From Prevotellamassilia sp. (lineage in GTDB: Bacteria; Bacteroidota; Bacteroidia; Bacteroidales; Bacteroidaceae): DNA of 64,000 bases. Every line of letters starts with the position of its first letter. Position 1 is the stretch's first letter. This document shows, piece after piece, positions 8,176 through 16,132 of the stretch. The stretch spans positions 1 to 64,000 of the forward strand of contig VSQE01000003.1 in assembly GCA_009775705.1 (NCBI GenBank). Reading direction: 5' to 3'. The notes below the pieces were generated by a model. The model ran no database searches. It was not told the DNA's origin and worked only from the letters and a program-made list of their open reading frames with translations. Made by a program: the position numbers and the translations under genes.

Positions 8176-9054
8176 ATGACAAAGGTAATAGTATATGCAA
8201 GAGTCTCTACCAGTAAACAAGACTTGCAGAGGCAGTTATTATTGGCAAAAGATTATTGTTCTTTAAGAGGGTATGACCTCGTAAATAAAATTGTAGAACA
8301 AGAATCTGGAACCAAGCAGAACCGAGAAGGAATAAAGCAGCTTCTTTCACTTACCCAAGAGGATTGTGACATGGTTGTTGTATCAGAACTTTCACGTATT
8401 ACAAGAGAGGAAGAGTTTCAACGTGTTTTTTCAAAGATAGACAAATTGCGTGATAATGGCATTAGTATCGTTTTTCTTGATGATCCTGATGTCGTATATT
8501 CAAAAGAGAATCCTATAAGTTTCACACAGTTTATCATGTTAGGTGTGAAAGCGCAGGGTGCCAGGGAGGAGCTGATGAAAATTCGTGATAGGATGAAAAG
8601 TGGTCGTGTGGCAAAATTGAAGGCTAATCCATATATGGTAACATCATCCCAAATTCCTTTTGGCTATGAGAAATACGCAAATCCTAATTACATTCTTGGA
8701 CAGACACCAAAATCATTTATCAGGATAAATGAAAAGGAAGCACTGGTAATCAGATTCTGTTATGATATGGCTTGTAATGGCAAATCCTGTCAAAAAATAG
8801 CGGATTATCTTAACACTACGGGTAATATTCATAGAAATAACAAAGGTGAGAAACTTTGGCAGGCGGCTGAGGTCGCAAGAATGTTAAGAAACAAATTGTA
8901 TATTGGGATACGGACGATTGAAGGAGTGACACACGAAGTCACACCGATTGTAAGTGAGGAAGTTTTTAATTTGGCATCTGAATGTATTTCACGAAACAGA
9001 TGTATTATTGCCAATAAATCCAATCTCTCAAAAATAGTATATATAATGATTTGA
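8176..9054 (+). CDS. Large serine recombinase, C-terminally truncated
   Basis: 292 residues. The N-terminal resolvase domain is complete: VYARVSTSKQDLQRQ with the catalytic S11, then SELSRITREEEF. A recombinase domain follows (IPFGYEKY, about 155-270, including the IADYLNTTG helix-turn-helix). Large serine integrases normally run to 450-550 residues with a zinc ribbon and coiled coil; here the protein stops at NLSKIVYIMI. It is AT-richer than the ICE genes to the right and seems to be a separate arrival. I chose the ATG at 8176 because the protein family starts there and a promoter lies just upstream. It may be inactive. Confidence 0.8.
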   Translation: MTKVIVYARVSTSKQDLQRQLLLAKDYCSLRGYDLVNKIVEQESGTKQNREGIKQLLSLTQEDCDMVVVSELSRITREEEFQRVFSKIDKLRDNGISIVFLDDPDVVYSKENPISFTQFIMLGVKAQGAREELMKIRDRMKSGRVAKLKANPYMVTSSQIPFGYEKYANPNYILGQTPKSFIRINEKEALVIRFCYDMACNGKSCQKIADYLNTTGNIHRNNKGEKLWQAAEVARMLRNKLYIGIRTIEGVTHEVTPIVSEEVFNLASECISRNRCIIANKSNLSKIVYIMI

Positions 9055-9456
9055 AATTCAGTGTGTTGAAAATTTTATAGTTTTAATTGAGGAACAAATA
9101 AGAAACAAAATTGCTAATTAAAGGCATTTCCCGATTTTTTGTTTTCACTCTGTTTCTTTCCTTGCACTTACTTATAATCGGGACTTCTTGAACCAGCTTC
9201 CTACCAGAATTTTTTTCCTCGTCCGACGGTTGTATTTGAACTTCCAAGAACCATTGCAGCCAAAAGAAAAGCAAGCCTTCTTTAATTCATACAAAGATAA
9301 GGAAAAACTTATAGGCAGGCAAATTTGTCTGCCTAAATATAGTTTACTTTGATTTAGCATATATATAGGCTAATGGACTAAACTAAACCTTTTCCCGAAC
9401 TTCGTAAAACACTCTGGTCCCATTGTGCAGCCAAAAGAAAAAAAGATTCCACGGCA
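9055..9456. other. AT-rich gap after the recombinase
   Basis: No gene. It holds a hairpin at 9314-9335 (aggcag/ctgcct) and two copies of the word gcagccaaaagaaaa (9256, 9427). It is the transition from the AT-rich recombinase segment to the ICE. Confidence 0.4.
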
Positions 9457-9778
9457 TATTTTTCTTTTCGCTGCAACTCCCTTTTTATAAACCATCAACC
9501 TTTTACACGAGATCTTCTCTTCCCTGTATTCGCACATCCGCTTTCGGGCTGTCTGATATGAATTGTGTCGCAAAGGTACTTGACATGTCTTTCTTGTATG
9601 CAAGGTCACAGCCTGACGGTTCACGACAAAATCTCCACGCTCCGCTTTGCGGAGGTAGTATTTGGTTGTGAAACCCTGCATAAAGAGCCATGTCACCTTT
9701 TGAAGCGACATAATTAAATCAAGCCCGAAAGTAGCTGATGCTACAAGAGGGAAAAAAGAAAACTCAAAATTTAAGATT
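9457..9778 (+). repeat. Long leader L1, paired with L2
   Basis: About 320 bp that match 11337-11658 at most positions (direct repeat, 1.88 kb apart), ending at the start codon of the next gene in both. Landmarks: a ccctttttata word at 9479-9489, caaaggta at 9571-9578 (TACCTTTG on the minus strand, with TTGC 21 bp behind it), a small stem gtagctgatgctac, and a purine-rich end agagggaaaaaagaaaa. It is kept more strongly than a spacer need be, so a structured 5' leader or an antisense promoter is likely. Confidence 0.6.
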
Positions 9779-10072
9779 ATGGCGAACTATGCAACAAACA
9801 TTTTTCACGCAAGTACGGAAAACAAGCAAGACCTCGATAAAATAGAGGCATTTCTGGACGATAATTTCAACGGTTTTGTCAATCGGTATGGCGACACTGT
9901 AGATGCAGAATTTTCTTCCCGTTGGGAATACCCAGAAAAAGAAATCGACGAACTGGTAGCTTCTTTGGAAGCCAAAGATAAAATCTATATCCGCATACTG
10001 ACATACGAGTTAGAGGACGAATACGTGAGCTTTCGGATATTCTCGCAAGGCAAGTGGGACATTAAGCTGTAA
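9779..10072 (+). CDS. Small ICE protein of unknown function
   Basis: 97 residues, acidic, predicted alpha/beta (short helix LDKIEAFLDDNF, then strands IYIRILTYELEDEYVSFRIFS). I do not recognise the family. It is the first of five closely spaced plus-strand genes (9779-11184) behind leader L1 and before a terminator at 11219, so it belongs to one transcript of small accessory ICE proteins. The name MANYATNIF at the start and the leader are shared in style with MANDVTN at 11659. Confidence 0.6.
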   Translation: MANYATNIFHASTENKQDLDKIEAFLDDNFNGFVNRYGDTVDAEFSSRWEYPEKEIDELVASLEAKDKIYIRILTYELEDEYVSFRIFSQGKWDIKL

Positions 10073-10090
10073 CCTAAAAACGCATTCACT

Positions 10091-10267
10091 ATGTACGAAT
10101 ACGAAGAAGACAGCGATATTATCGGTTTGTCTTGCACACTGCTCAATCCATACAAAGGTTACACGGAAGGTACAATCGTGGGCAACTATGGTAACACCAT
10201 AGTTGTCCGCCTTGAAAGCGGCAAGGAAATTTCAGAATACCGTGATGAAGTGATTATCCATGATTAA
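10091..10267 (+). CDS. 58-residue ICE protein, strand-rich
   Basis: Starts MYEYEEDSDI and ends DEVIIHD. The middle (CTLLNPYKGYTEGTIVGNYGNTIVVRLESG) looks like a small beta-barrel of the SH3 or KOW kind. It is 18 bp after the previous stop and 14 bp before the next start. The short spacing and even codon use support it as a real gene. Function unknown. Confidence 0.55.
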   Translation: MYEYEEDSDIIGLSCTLLNPYKGYTEGTIVGNYGNTIVVRLESGKEISEYRDEVIIHD

Positions 10268-10281
10268 ACGATAGCAAACGT

Positions 10282-10614
10282 ATGACACAGATAGCAACAA
10301 AATTCGTCAAATGGGATATTCCCGAACTGGCGACATTACAGGACAGCAAGGTTTACAAATTGCGGGTACACCTGAACAACGGAGGCAAGTTAAACCGGGA
10401 AGAAAAGAACTGGATTACCCGTAACGTGTGGGAAAGCATCTATTTCAAACGTGGAATTGCCTTGAGCGGTTATCATTTTGATTTTTCCGACGTTCTCAAA
10501 CGGTATTTCGTCAAACAGCACGGAAGCATTCACGAGTATTATGCGATTGACAAAACAGCGTTACGCTCGATACTGTACGGCAGAATCGAGGATATTGTAG
10601 AAGTAAACAGTTAA
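10282..10614 (+). CDS. 110-residue ICE protein of unknown function
   Basis: The sequence KVYKLRVHLNNGGKLNREEKNWITRNVW and YFKRGIALSGYHFDFSDVLKRYFVKQHG are of a mixed type seen in proteins shared among Bacteroidales conjugative elements; I cannot name a function. It is the third gene of the 9779-11184 group. Confidence 0.6.
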   Translation: MTQIATKFVKWDIPELATLQDSKVYKLRVHLNNGGKLNREEKNWITRNVWESIYFKRGIALSGYHFDFSDVLKRYFVKQHGSIHEYYAIDKTALRSILYGRIEDIVEVNS

Positions 10615-10625
10615 ACAACAAGGAT

Positions 10626-10922
10626 ATGGGAGAATACAAATTTTATCAAGACCGTAAGGTTACAAGTTGGGAACGGGATTATTTCAGTGTAAAAGCAAAT
10701 AGTTACGAAGAAGCCGAGGCAATCGTCCGCTCATGGAACTGTGAGGACGTGTCGAACATCATTGACAACCGTCTTTGCTATGAAGAGTGGCAAGCATTGA
10801 CCGATACATCGGAATCTATGCTCCCCGAAGAAAACGACGGCAACCCGACAATAGAGATTTTCAACGAAGACGGAGAATCAATAATGACCAATGTACCTAA
10901 AACACCTCAATCAAACCAATAG
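10626..10922 (+). CDS. 98-residue acidic ICE protein
   Basis: The N-terminal half (YFSVKANSYEEAEAIVRSW) suggests a small alpha/beta fold in which a strand is followed by a helix; the C-terminal half is acidic and probably loose. DNA-mimic anti-restriction proteins are also acidic, but there is no motif to claim that. It is 11 bp after its neighbour and 4 bp before the next gene, so all are probably translated from one message. Confidence 0.58.
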   Translation: MGEYKFYQDRKVTSWERDYFSVKANSYEEAEAIVRSWNCEDVSNIIDNRLCYEEWQALTDTSESMLPEENDGNPTIEIFNEDGESIMTNVPKTPQSNQ

Positions 10923-10926
10923 AACC

Positions 10927-11184
10927 ATGAACGTAACAATCGAACACGTCTTTTGCCGCTATAGCGATGAAGCGGAAGAAATCTATTTCCGAATCATGAA
11001 CACGATTCTTTTTGCAACTGACGAAACCGAACTTCGTGCAAGTATGGAACGTTTGAAGAACGAGACCTCACTCGATGAGTATTTTATATTCGGATACGGA
11101 GCACACCATATCTGGATAAACCAACGGCGACCGAGTGATAAAAACAGAATTTTCAAAAATCGGATTATGGTAGCCCATTTCTGA
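10927..11184 (+). CDS. 85-residue ICE protein of unknown function
   Basis: Starts MNVTIEHVFCRYSDEAEEIYFR at 10927; a longer frame from 10891 overlaps the preceding gene and was not chosen. A helix-rich segment (AEEIYFRIMNTILFATDETELRASMERL) makes up most of the protein. Last gene before the terminator at 11219. Confidence 0.55.
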   Translation: MNVTIEHVFCRYSDEAEEIYFRIMNTILFATDETELRASMERLKNETSLDEYFIFGYGAHHIWINQRRPSDKNRIFKNRIMVAHF

Positions 11185-11218
11185 CGGGAACGGGCAAGAG
11201 ACCTCCGATGTACTTTTG

Positions 11219-11260
11219 CGGGCTAAACCGGAACTGCCAGTTTCAGCCCGTTTCTTTTTC
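11219..11260 (+). terminator. Terminator of the 9.8-11.2 kb small-gene group
   Basis: Stem cgggctaaacc / ggtttcagcccg (with a bulge), followed by the T-rich run tttctttttc. Confidence 0.65.
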
Positions 11261-11336
11261 TCTCGGCAGACATGCCGGCGCAATACCTTTTTTATCCTCA
11301 TAATTAAAATTCTTATACAACCCGGAGGCCCATTTA

Positions 11337-11658
11337 TATTTTCTTTTCGCTGCAACCCTTTTATATAAGCTATCGAACCTTTTGCAAGAGACCTTCTTTT
11401 CCCTGTGTTCGCACGTCGCTTTCGGGCTGCCTGATATGAATTGTGTCGCAAAGGTACTTGTCATGTCATTCTTGTATGCAAGGTCAAAGACTGACGGTTC
11501 ACGACAAAATCTCCACCCTTCGCTCCGCACGGGTAGTATTTAATCGTGAAACCTTGCATAAAGAGCCATGACACCTTTCGAGGCGACATAATTAAATCAG
11601 GCCCGAAAGTAGCTGGTGCTACAAGAGGGAAAAAAGAAAACTCAAAATTTTATAGATT
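11337..11658 (+). repeat. Long leader L2, paired with L1
   Basis: Direct imperfect repeat of 9457-9778. Landmarks at matching places: cccttttata 11356-11365, caaaggta 11449-11456, the small stem and the gggaaaaaagaaaa end. It leads into the gene at 11659. Confidence 0.6.
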
Positions 11659-11946
11659 ATGGCAAACGATGTAACAAATTCAAATGGACGAGTAACGGCA
11701 GACGAAGTAATACACAAGGATTCGGTTTTCAAATACCAACTGTTAGACCGCTTACGGTCAGATTGCGAGTATTACCTTAATTACGGTAACAGACACCCGA
11801 AATCCTTATGGGCTGGCGACGAAAAATTGCAAATTGAATTTATGATAAAACTGCATGAGAGTTTCAAAGAGGACGAAAAACCAGAATGGCTTACGATGGA
11901 TGAGATTTTAGAATACAGCAAGAAAATGATAGCTCAAGAAGAATAA
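11659..11946 (+). CDS. LPD11-like small protein
   Basis: 95 residues. The centre (FKYQLLDRLRSDCEYYLNYGNRHPKSLWAG) matches my memory of the LPD11 domain, a small domain often found in or beside large polyvalent proteins of Bacteroidales mobile elements. Its biochemical function is not known. It is in leader L2's transcript with the gene at 11983, before the terminator at 12221. Confidence 0.62.
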   Translation: MANDVTNSNGRVTADEVIHKDSVFKYQLLDRLRSDCEYYLNYGNRHPKSLWAGDEKLQIEFMIKLHESFKEDEKPEWLTMDEILEYSKKMIAQEE

Positions 11947-11982
11947 AATTACAACTAAGGAACAGACTAAAAATGTGATTTT

Positions 11983-12216
11983 ATGGCATGGTTAGCAGTA
12001 AATAAAGACGGAACAGAATGGATAATGCCCGGAAAGCCCGTTCGAGGCTGGTGCGGGCATTGGGAGTACTCGGAAAAAGTGTACGTCGAGAGCGAGCAAG
12101 GGTACGTATCAATCGAGATAGAACTCCCCAAGGGGTCTGTTTACAAACTACTCGGTAAGGAGCTGACATGGGATGATGAACCGGTGGAATTGCAGACCGA
12201 AACAGAAAAGAGGTAA
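11983..12216 (+). CDS. 77-residue ICE protein, strand-rich
   Basis: The opening MAWLAVNKDGTEWIMPGKP and the later YVESEQGYVSIEIELPKGSV read as a short all-beta protein common next to LPD11-type genes in Bacteroidales plasmids and ICEs. No motif for a function. 36 bp after the previous stop. Confidence 0.6.
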   Translation: MAWLAVNKDGTEWIMPGKPVRGWCGHWEYSEKVYVESEQGYVSIEIELPKGSVYKLLGKELTWDDEPVELQTETEKR

Positions 12217-12220
12217 AAGC

Positions 12221-12256
12221 AAGCGGGCTGAACGTAGCATCGGTTTCAGCCCGCTT
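12221..12256 (+). terminator. Terminator after the LPD11-like pair
   Basis: Stem aagcgggctgaac / gtttcagcccgctt. It resembles the terminator at 11219 in its core words (gggctga / tcagccc). Confidence 0.65.
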
Positions 12257-12972
12257 ATACCGGCTAAACAGGTACACACCGGCGGGAATCCCTTTTTTAT
12301 CTCCGTAACAGACATCCATACCGTTTCCTTCGGAAATAACCTTTTATACCTTTTGGCAGGCTATATCCTTTTGTAGAAAACGTCCGTTCGTGCGAAGGCG
12401 GTTCCTCCGCTTTGTTTCAAGACAGACTTCAGCCCTTTTTCCTTTTCCTCTTCTTTCCCTCATTTCTCTTGCCGGATAGAGACAGCGACATCAATACGCT
12501 GCATACATCTTTTGTCGGCTCTTCGTTTGGGCCCCCTTTCCACTATGCAGCGTACATGGTTGTATAAACGGTATATCGTTCTTGCCGCTTCAACCCCAAA
12601 CAACCGATACGCTTTCTTGCCAGATGTTCTTCCCGCCCACCTGCCGGAACGGGAGCGGTCTTGTGTCAGTGGACGGACAGGTCTTTCATGTCTCCGAATC
12701 CGCTGCGGATTGTTTCGCCTCGACTTTTTCGCGACCGCTTTCTATTTGAAGTCGCCATATCGTTTTTCGTTGCAAAGTTAGTATGCAGACGGGCGCGACC
12801 TGGTGGTCTTGACCAATGGCGTATCGCACAAATCTTCCTTTATCGGGCCTGCGGTTTGGGGCTTCGCCTCCAAAATAAAGAGTATTTATGCGCTATCCTT
12901 GGTGCAGCCCTTTACTGCACCTACTTTTTATGCACCGTAAAACTGATTTATTAACTTCAAAAAGCAATCGCA
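12257..12972 (+). promoter_or_regulatory. Long gap with leader elements ahead of ssb
   Basis: No gene. It holds the word ccttttata at 12340-12348 and caaagtta at 12773-12780 (TAACTTTG on the minus strand), the same order as in the other leaders, 193 bp before the ssb start. A ggtgcagcc...gcacc-rich hairpin (about 12900-12925) precedes the coding region. Confidence 0.45.
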
Positions 12973-13356
12973 ATGAAAAAGATCGAGAACAATTTCGCAG
13001 TAACCGGATTCGTGGCAAAAGATGCCGAAGTCCGTCAGTTCACCACCACAAGTGTCGCACGTTTCCCGCTGGCAGTAGCCCGTCAGGAGAAGAACGGCGA
13101 AGAAACCAAGCGCATATCCGCTTTCATGAACATTGAAGCGTGGCGCAAGAACGAGAATACCGGGGCGTTCGACCAGCTCACCAAGGGCACGCTGCTTACC
13201 GTGGAGGGCTACTTCAAGCCCGAAGAGTGGACCGACAAAGACGGCGTGCTGCACAACCGCATCGTAACGGTCGCCGTCAAGTTCTATCCCGCTGTCGAGA
13301 AAGAGGAGGAAGCTCCTGCGGAACCGGTAAAGAAGCAGGAAAAAGGCAAGAAGTAA
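12973..13356 (+). CDS. ssb: Single-stranded DNA-binding protein
   Basis: 127 residues. An OB-fold of the SSB type: NNFAVTGFVAKDAEVRQF at the start, RFPLAVARQE, FMNIEAWRKN, then GTLLTVEGYFKPEEWTDKDG. It coats single-stranded ICE DNA after transfer or during rolling-circle copying. It is shorter than chromosomal SSB and its C-terminus is lysine-rich (KKQEKGKK) and lacks the acidic DDDIPF-like tip, so it probably does not recruit the usual partner proteins. It stands alone between its leader and a terminator at 13375. Confidence 0.85.
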   Translation: MKKIENNFAVTGFVAKDAEVRQFTTTSVARFPLAVARQEKNGEETKRISAFMNIEAWRKNENTGAFDQLTKGTLLTVEGYFKPEEWTDKDGVLHNRIVTVAVKFYPAVEKEEEAPAEPVKKQEKGKK

Positions 13357-13374
13357 TTCCTGCCTTATCCGGAC

Positions 13375-13396
13375 AAAGCGGCTTGAAAGCCGCTTT
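13375..13396 (+). terminator. Terminator of ssb
   Basis: Perfect stem aaagcggctt / aagccgcttt with a short loop, followed by a T run. Confidence 0.7.
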
Positions 13397-13427
13397 TGTT
13401 TTACTCGTTACCGTTCCGGAACGTCCA

Positions 13428-13733
13428 CACTTTTATACTCCTTCATACTCCACACGAAGAGTCCGCCGCCGTCCATTGATTTTCCCGTGCAAAGTTAAGG
13501 CGGTCGGGAATCGGCAAGGCGCGGCTTCATTTGTCGTTAACAACCATCAACTCGCAAGCTCGTCAATACTTGTTCAACACAAATGAAATCGTCCACGGGA
13601 CTATCCGCTTCCTCCTTGCCTTATTTCCCTTCTGTCCGCCTTGTGGCCCGCACGTAAATCAAATCCCGCCGGACGAGGGAAACCCTCCGAAAGCAGGGAT
13701 AAAAACGAAAGTCAAACTTAAAATTCAAAATGT
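13428..13733 (+). promoter_or_regulatory. Long leader L3
   Basis: Same order of parts as L1 and L2 though sequence identity is low: cacttttata at 13428, caaagtta at 13490-13497, a GC-rich stem near 13660-13700 (ccgaaagcaggg words), and a purine/AT end before the ATG at 13734. Confidence 0.5.
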
Positions 13734-14261
13734 ATGAAACAGATGATTTGGTCAAGCTATGACCTGTTGGACGAAACGGCAAAAGAAGAATATCAAAATT
13801 CCCAGCGGGAAATATTGGACGATGACAGTTACGAGGTCAGCGATGAAGAATGGGCAGAAGAAGTATATTGCCGGCTGGACGACGAACGAAGCAATCTGAA
13901 TAAAGAAGTGGACGGCATTATTGTCGTGTTCGGCAACTTGGGATTATGGAACGGCCGGAGACGAGGCTATCAAATATTGGGCAGCACCATTGCCGATATT
14001 TTGAAATCCCAGTGCGACGATGCAGAATGGTACGGCGACGGCTACAACATTCGCGGACGGATGGACCATCATGACGGTACGAACTATACCTTATACCGTA
14101 TCGCCAAAGGCCGTGACGAAGCGGAACGTATCGCCGATAAGATTTACAACCGTGAAATCGACGAAGAAGGCTTCCGCCGGAGAACACGTTCCCTCTATCC
14201 GTATGTAGCCGCCGTGTACGGCTGGAAAACAAGGCAGCGCAAGCCGGACAAGGCCGCATAA
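13734..14261 (+). CDS. 175-residue ICE protein of unknown function
   Basis: An acidic N-terminal helix pair (to about 60), then a strand-rich core (DGIIVVFGNLGLWNGRRRGY, IADILKSQCDDAEWYGDGYNIRGRMDHHDGTNYTLYRIAKG) and a basic tail. This type of protein is common in Bacteroidales ICEs; I do not know its role. The HHDGTNY segment recalls a small beta-sheet fold and is not a clear metal motif. A hairpin follows the gene (14278-14313). Confidence 0.65.
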   Translation: MKQMIWSSYDLLDETAKEEYQNSQREILDDDSYEVSDEEWAEEVYCRLDDERSNLNKEVDGIIVVFGNLGLWNGRRRGYQILGSTIADILKSQCDDAEWYGDGYNIRGRMDHHDGTNYTLYRIAKGRDEAERIADKIYNREIDEEGFRRRTRSLYPYVAAVYGWKTRQRKPDKAA

Positions 14262-14277
14262 AAATGCTGCCCGCAAA

Positions 14278-14313
14278 ATACCGCAACGCACCCGCCAGAG
14301 GTGGTTGCGGTAT
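14278..14313 (+). terminator. Hairpin after the 13.7 kb gene
   Basis: Stem ataccgcaac / gttgcggtat with a loop of about 16 nt, followed by cctttattg. A similar taccgcaac...gcggta stem recurs at 15309-15344. Confidence 0.6.
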
Positions 14314-14920
14314 CCTTTATTGAATGACTGAAATACAGAACCATCACCTTTTATAATCAGCTTCGTTCCTTTTTTATCTCATGTTTTTTGTGAAACCGGG
14401 AATGGACGAATATTTTGAACTGACGGACGAAGGTTACGAGTGGGTCTCCTAAACATTCGGTACAGATAATGACAGGTACGGGTTCGGGATACATTGGCAA
14501 TGGATGTGTCCTGAATCCTTTTGCCGGAATTACCCTTTTATATCTTCATGACTCTTTCCCTTTTATCGAAGCGTATTCCGTACCCCATTGTACTCCGGCT
14601 AACCAACCGGAAAGCAATCCTCTTATAACACCTTAGCTTCCCCATTTTACTCCTTACAGCCGTTCCCCAGACACACTCCATGCCGAAAGCCCGCTTATTT
14701 TTTCTGCAAAGTTCGATTGCCGGCTGCCAGTCCCGGCAAGGACCGCTGGCGCTTGCAACCGGAAAATCTTCCTCTCCGACTTCGTTGGAGAGCGTATTTC
14801 CCGTTGCCTCCTTGTCTGGACTGACCGTCAATCCTGTGGCAGAAAAATAACCAGCCTCTCGGTACGAGATTGTACCAAAGGGAAAAACAAAAAATAGTTC
14901 AAACTTAAAATTTAAAGCGT
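14314..14920 (+). promoter_or_regulatory. Long gap with leader L4
   Basis: Three ccttttata-type words (14347, 14533, 14559), caaagttc at 14707-14714, and a stem ggtac/gtacc near 14858-14874 before an aaagggaaaaacaaaaaa end. A 23-codon frame at 14381-14452 (MFFVKPGMDEYFELTDEGYE...) may be a leftover of a gene; it is too short to call. No other gene. Confidence 0.45.
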
Positions 14921-15235
14921 ATGACATTTAGAGAATTTATGCGAGAAAACGGTTACGAGTTACAGACAACTTTTTGGGAGGACTTCTCAATAGCGGACCG
15001 ATTCGGTCTGTCAGCTATACAAGACACTTTCAAACGTGCTTTCGAGGAATGGAAAAATAACTATAAATACCTCACGGAACTGATATTGGTACTCAATCAT
15101 AAAATCTGGCAGTATTATGAAACGAAACCGGAATTTGCGACACTTTACAATACCCTTTGGGAACAGGCAGGTCAATATGCGGTAGAGAACCTGAAAGATG
15201 ACGAGTTAAGTTATTATTACGAGGTGACGGATTAA
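14921..15235 (+). CDS. 104-residue ICE protein, helical
   Basis: Mostly alpha-helical with many aromatic residues (TFREFMRENGY, FWEDFSIADRFG, YLTELILVLNHKIWQYYE, LYNTLWEQAGQYA). This gene is recurrent in Bacteroidales conjugative elements; role unknown. A terminator follows directly. Confidence 0.65.
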   Translation: MTFREFMRENGYELQTTFWEDFSIADRFGLSAIQDTFKRAFEEWKNNYKYLTELILVLNHKIWQYYETKPEFATLYNTLWEQAGQYAVENLKDDELSYYYEVTD

Positions 15236-15244
15236 GCAAGGGAA

Positions 15245-15279
15245 CACAAAGAGTCGGCTTTCATCGGCGGCTCTTTGTG
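15245..15279 (+). terminator. Terminator after the 14.9 kb gene
   Basis: Stem cacaaagagtc / ggctctttgtg with one mismatch, followed by ccacttcctttttt. Confidence 0.65.
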
Positions 15280-15416
15280 CCACTTCCTTTTTTATAGCAT
15301 ACGGCAAAACAAATACCGCAACCGTCCGCAAAAGACAGTCGCGGTATCGTGTTATCCTGTATAACCATTGTCAACGGTCTCCCGAAACACTATGAAGAAA
15401 ACCGTTTATACTTTCT

Positions 15417-15698
15417 TTATTTTCCCTCTTTTACCGCATCTAAGAATGTCTTTGCAGGCTTGAACGCAGGAACAGAGTGAGCCGGAATCACGATGGTCGT
15501 ATTCTTTGAAATGTTACGAGCCTTTTTCTCTGCCCTTTGTTTGATGATGAAACTTCCGAATCCTCGCAGGAACACCTCGTTCCCGGCAATCATCGACTCC
15601 CTGACACTCTCCATGAATGCCTCCACTACAGTTGTCGCTACCGACTTTTCTATTCCGGTCTCCTGTGCGATCCGGGCAATAATATCTGCTTTTGTCAG
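15417..15698 (-). CDS. HU-family DNA-binding protein, apparent CTG start
   Basis: 93 residues of a full-length HU/IHF protein: TKADIIARIAQETGIEKSVA, VFLRGFGSFIIK (arm base), NISKNTTIVIPAHSVPAFKP (tip of the arm). It bends DNA and could help element recombination or gene regulation. No ATG, GTG or TTG gives the complete fold; the first is a GTG at 15629, which would remove the first two helices. A CTG at 15696-15698 lies exactly where HU proteins begin, and a promoter box at 15723-15730 is only about 18 nt upstream of it. A stop codon precedes it in frame. Confidence 0.75.
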   Translation of the reverse strand: MTKADIIARIAQETGIEKSVATTVVEAFMESVRESMIAGNEVFLRGFGSFIIKQRAEKKARNISKNTTIVIPAHSVPAFKPAKTFLDAVKEGK

Positions 15699-15722
15699 AC
15701 TGTTTTATTATAAAATCCGTTG

Positions 15723-15730
15723 CAAAGATA
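15723..15730 (-). promoter_or_regulatory. -7 box of the HU gene
   Basis: TATCTTTG on the minus strand. Expected transcription start near 15716, leaving room only for the CTG or a shortened protein. No clear -33 box. Confidence 0.55.
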
Positions 15731-15918
15731 ATAACATATCTCTTTGTCGTCTGGATTGCCAGCCTGATAATGTTACGGAAAGCGATAATCCACCTTTATC
15801 TCACGGTGTTCCTTCGGCACGAACCAGACAATCGGAAAGCCCCGATAAAAGGAGAGAAACATAAAAAACATACAAATCCGTATCCTGTAGTCAAGGCAGG
15901 CAAACACCCGATCACCAT

Positions 15919-16023
15919 TTATCGGTCATGATGGTAATCACTCTTGCTGAAACCACCGAATATAGCTTTCAGAATCTTTCCGATAACATAGAAAACCACT
16001 ATAAAAACGATAAGTTCTCCCAT
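15919..16023 (-). CDS. 34-residue single-helix membrane peptide
   Basis: A short frame starting MGELIVFIVVFYVIGKILKAIF and ending in SKSDYHHDR. One transmembrane helix followed by a basic and polar tail, a pattern seen in small toxins of type I systems and in small membrane regulators. It lies in an otherwise empty 430-bp gap between the HU and resolvase-like genes. Coding status is uncertain. Confidence 0.35.
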   Translation of the reverse strand: MGELIVFIVVFYVIGKILKAIFGGFSKSDYHHDR

Positions 16024-16132
16024 ATTCTATACTACTTAAAGTTAATATAAAGATACTAAAAATCAACGAGAACAGAAAACATATAGCCCTGATTCTCAAA
16101 AAAATCCATTTCAATCCGGCTAATACGAAAGC

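Noticed and set aside
9172..9360. Short minus-strand frames after the serine recombinase
   Set aside because: Low-complexity AT-rich sequence, no start signal, no conserved pattern.
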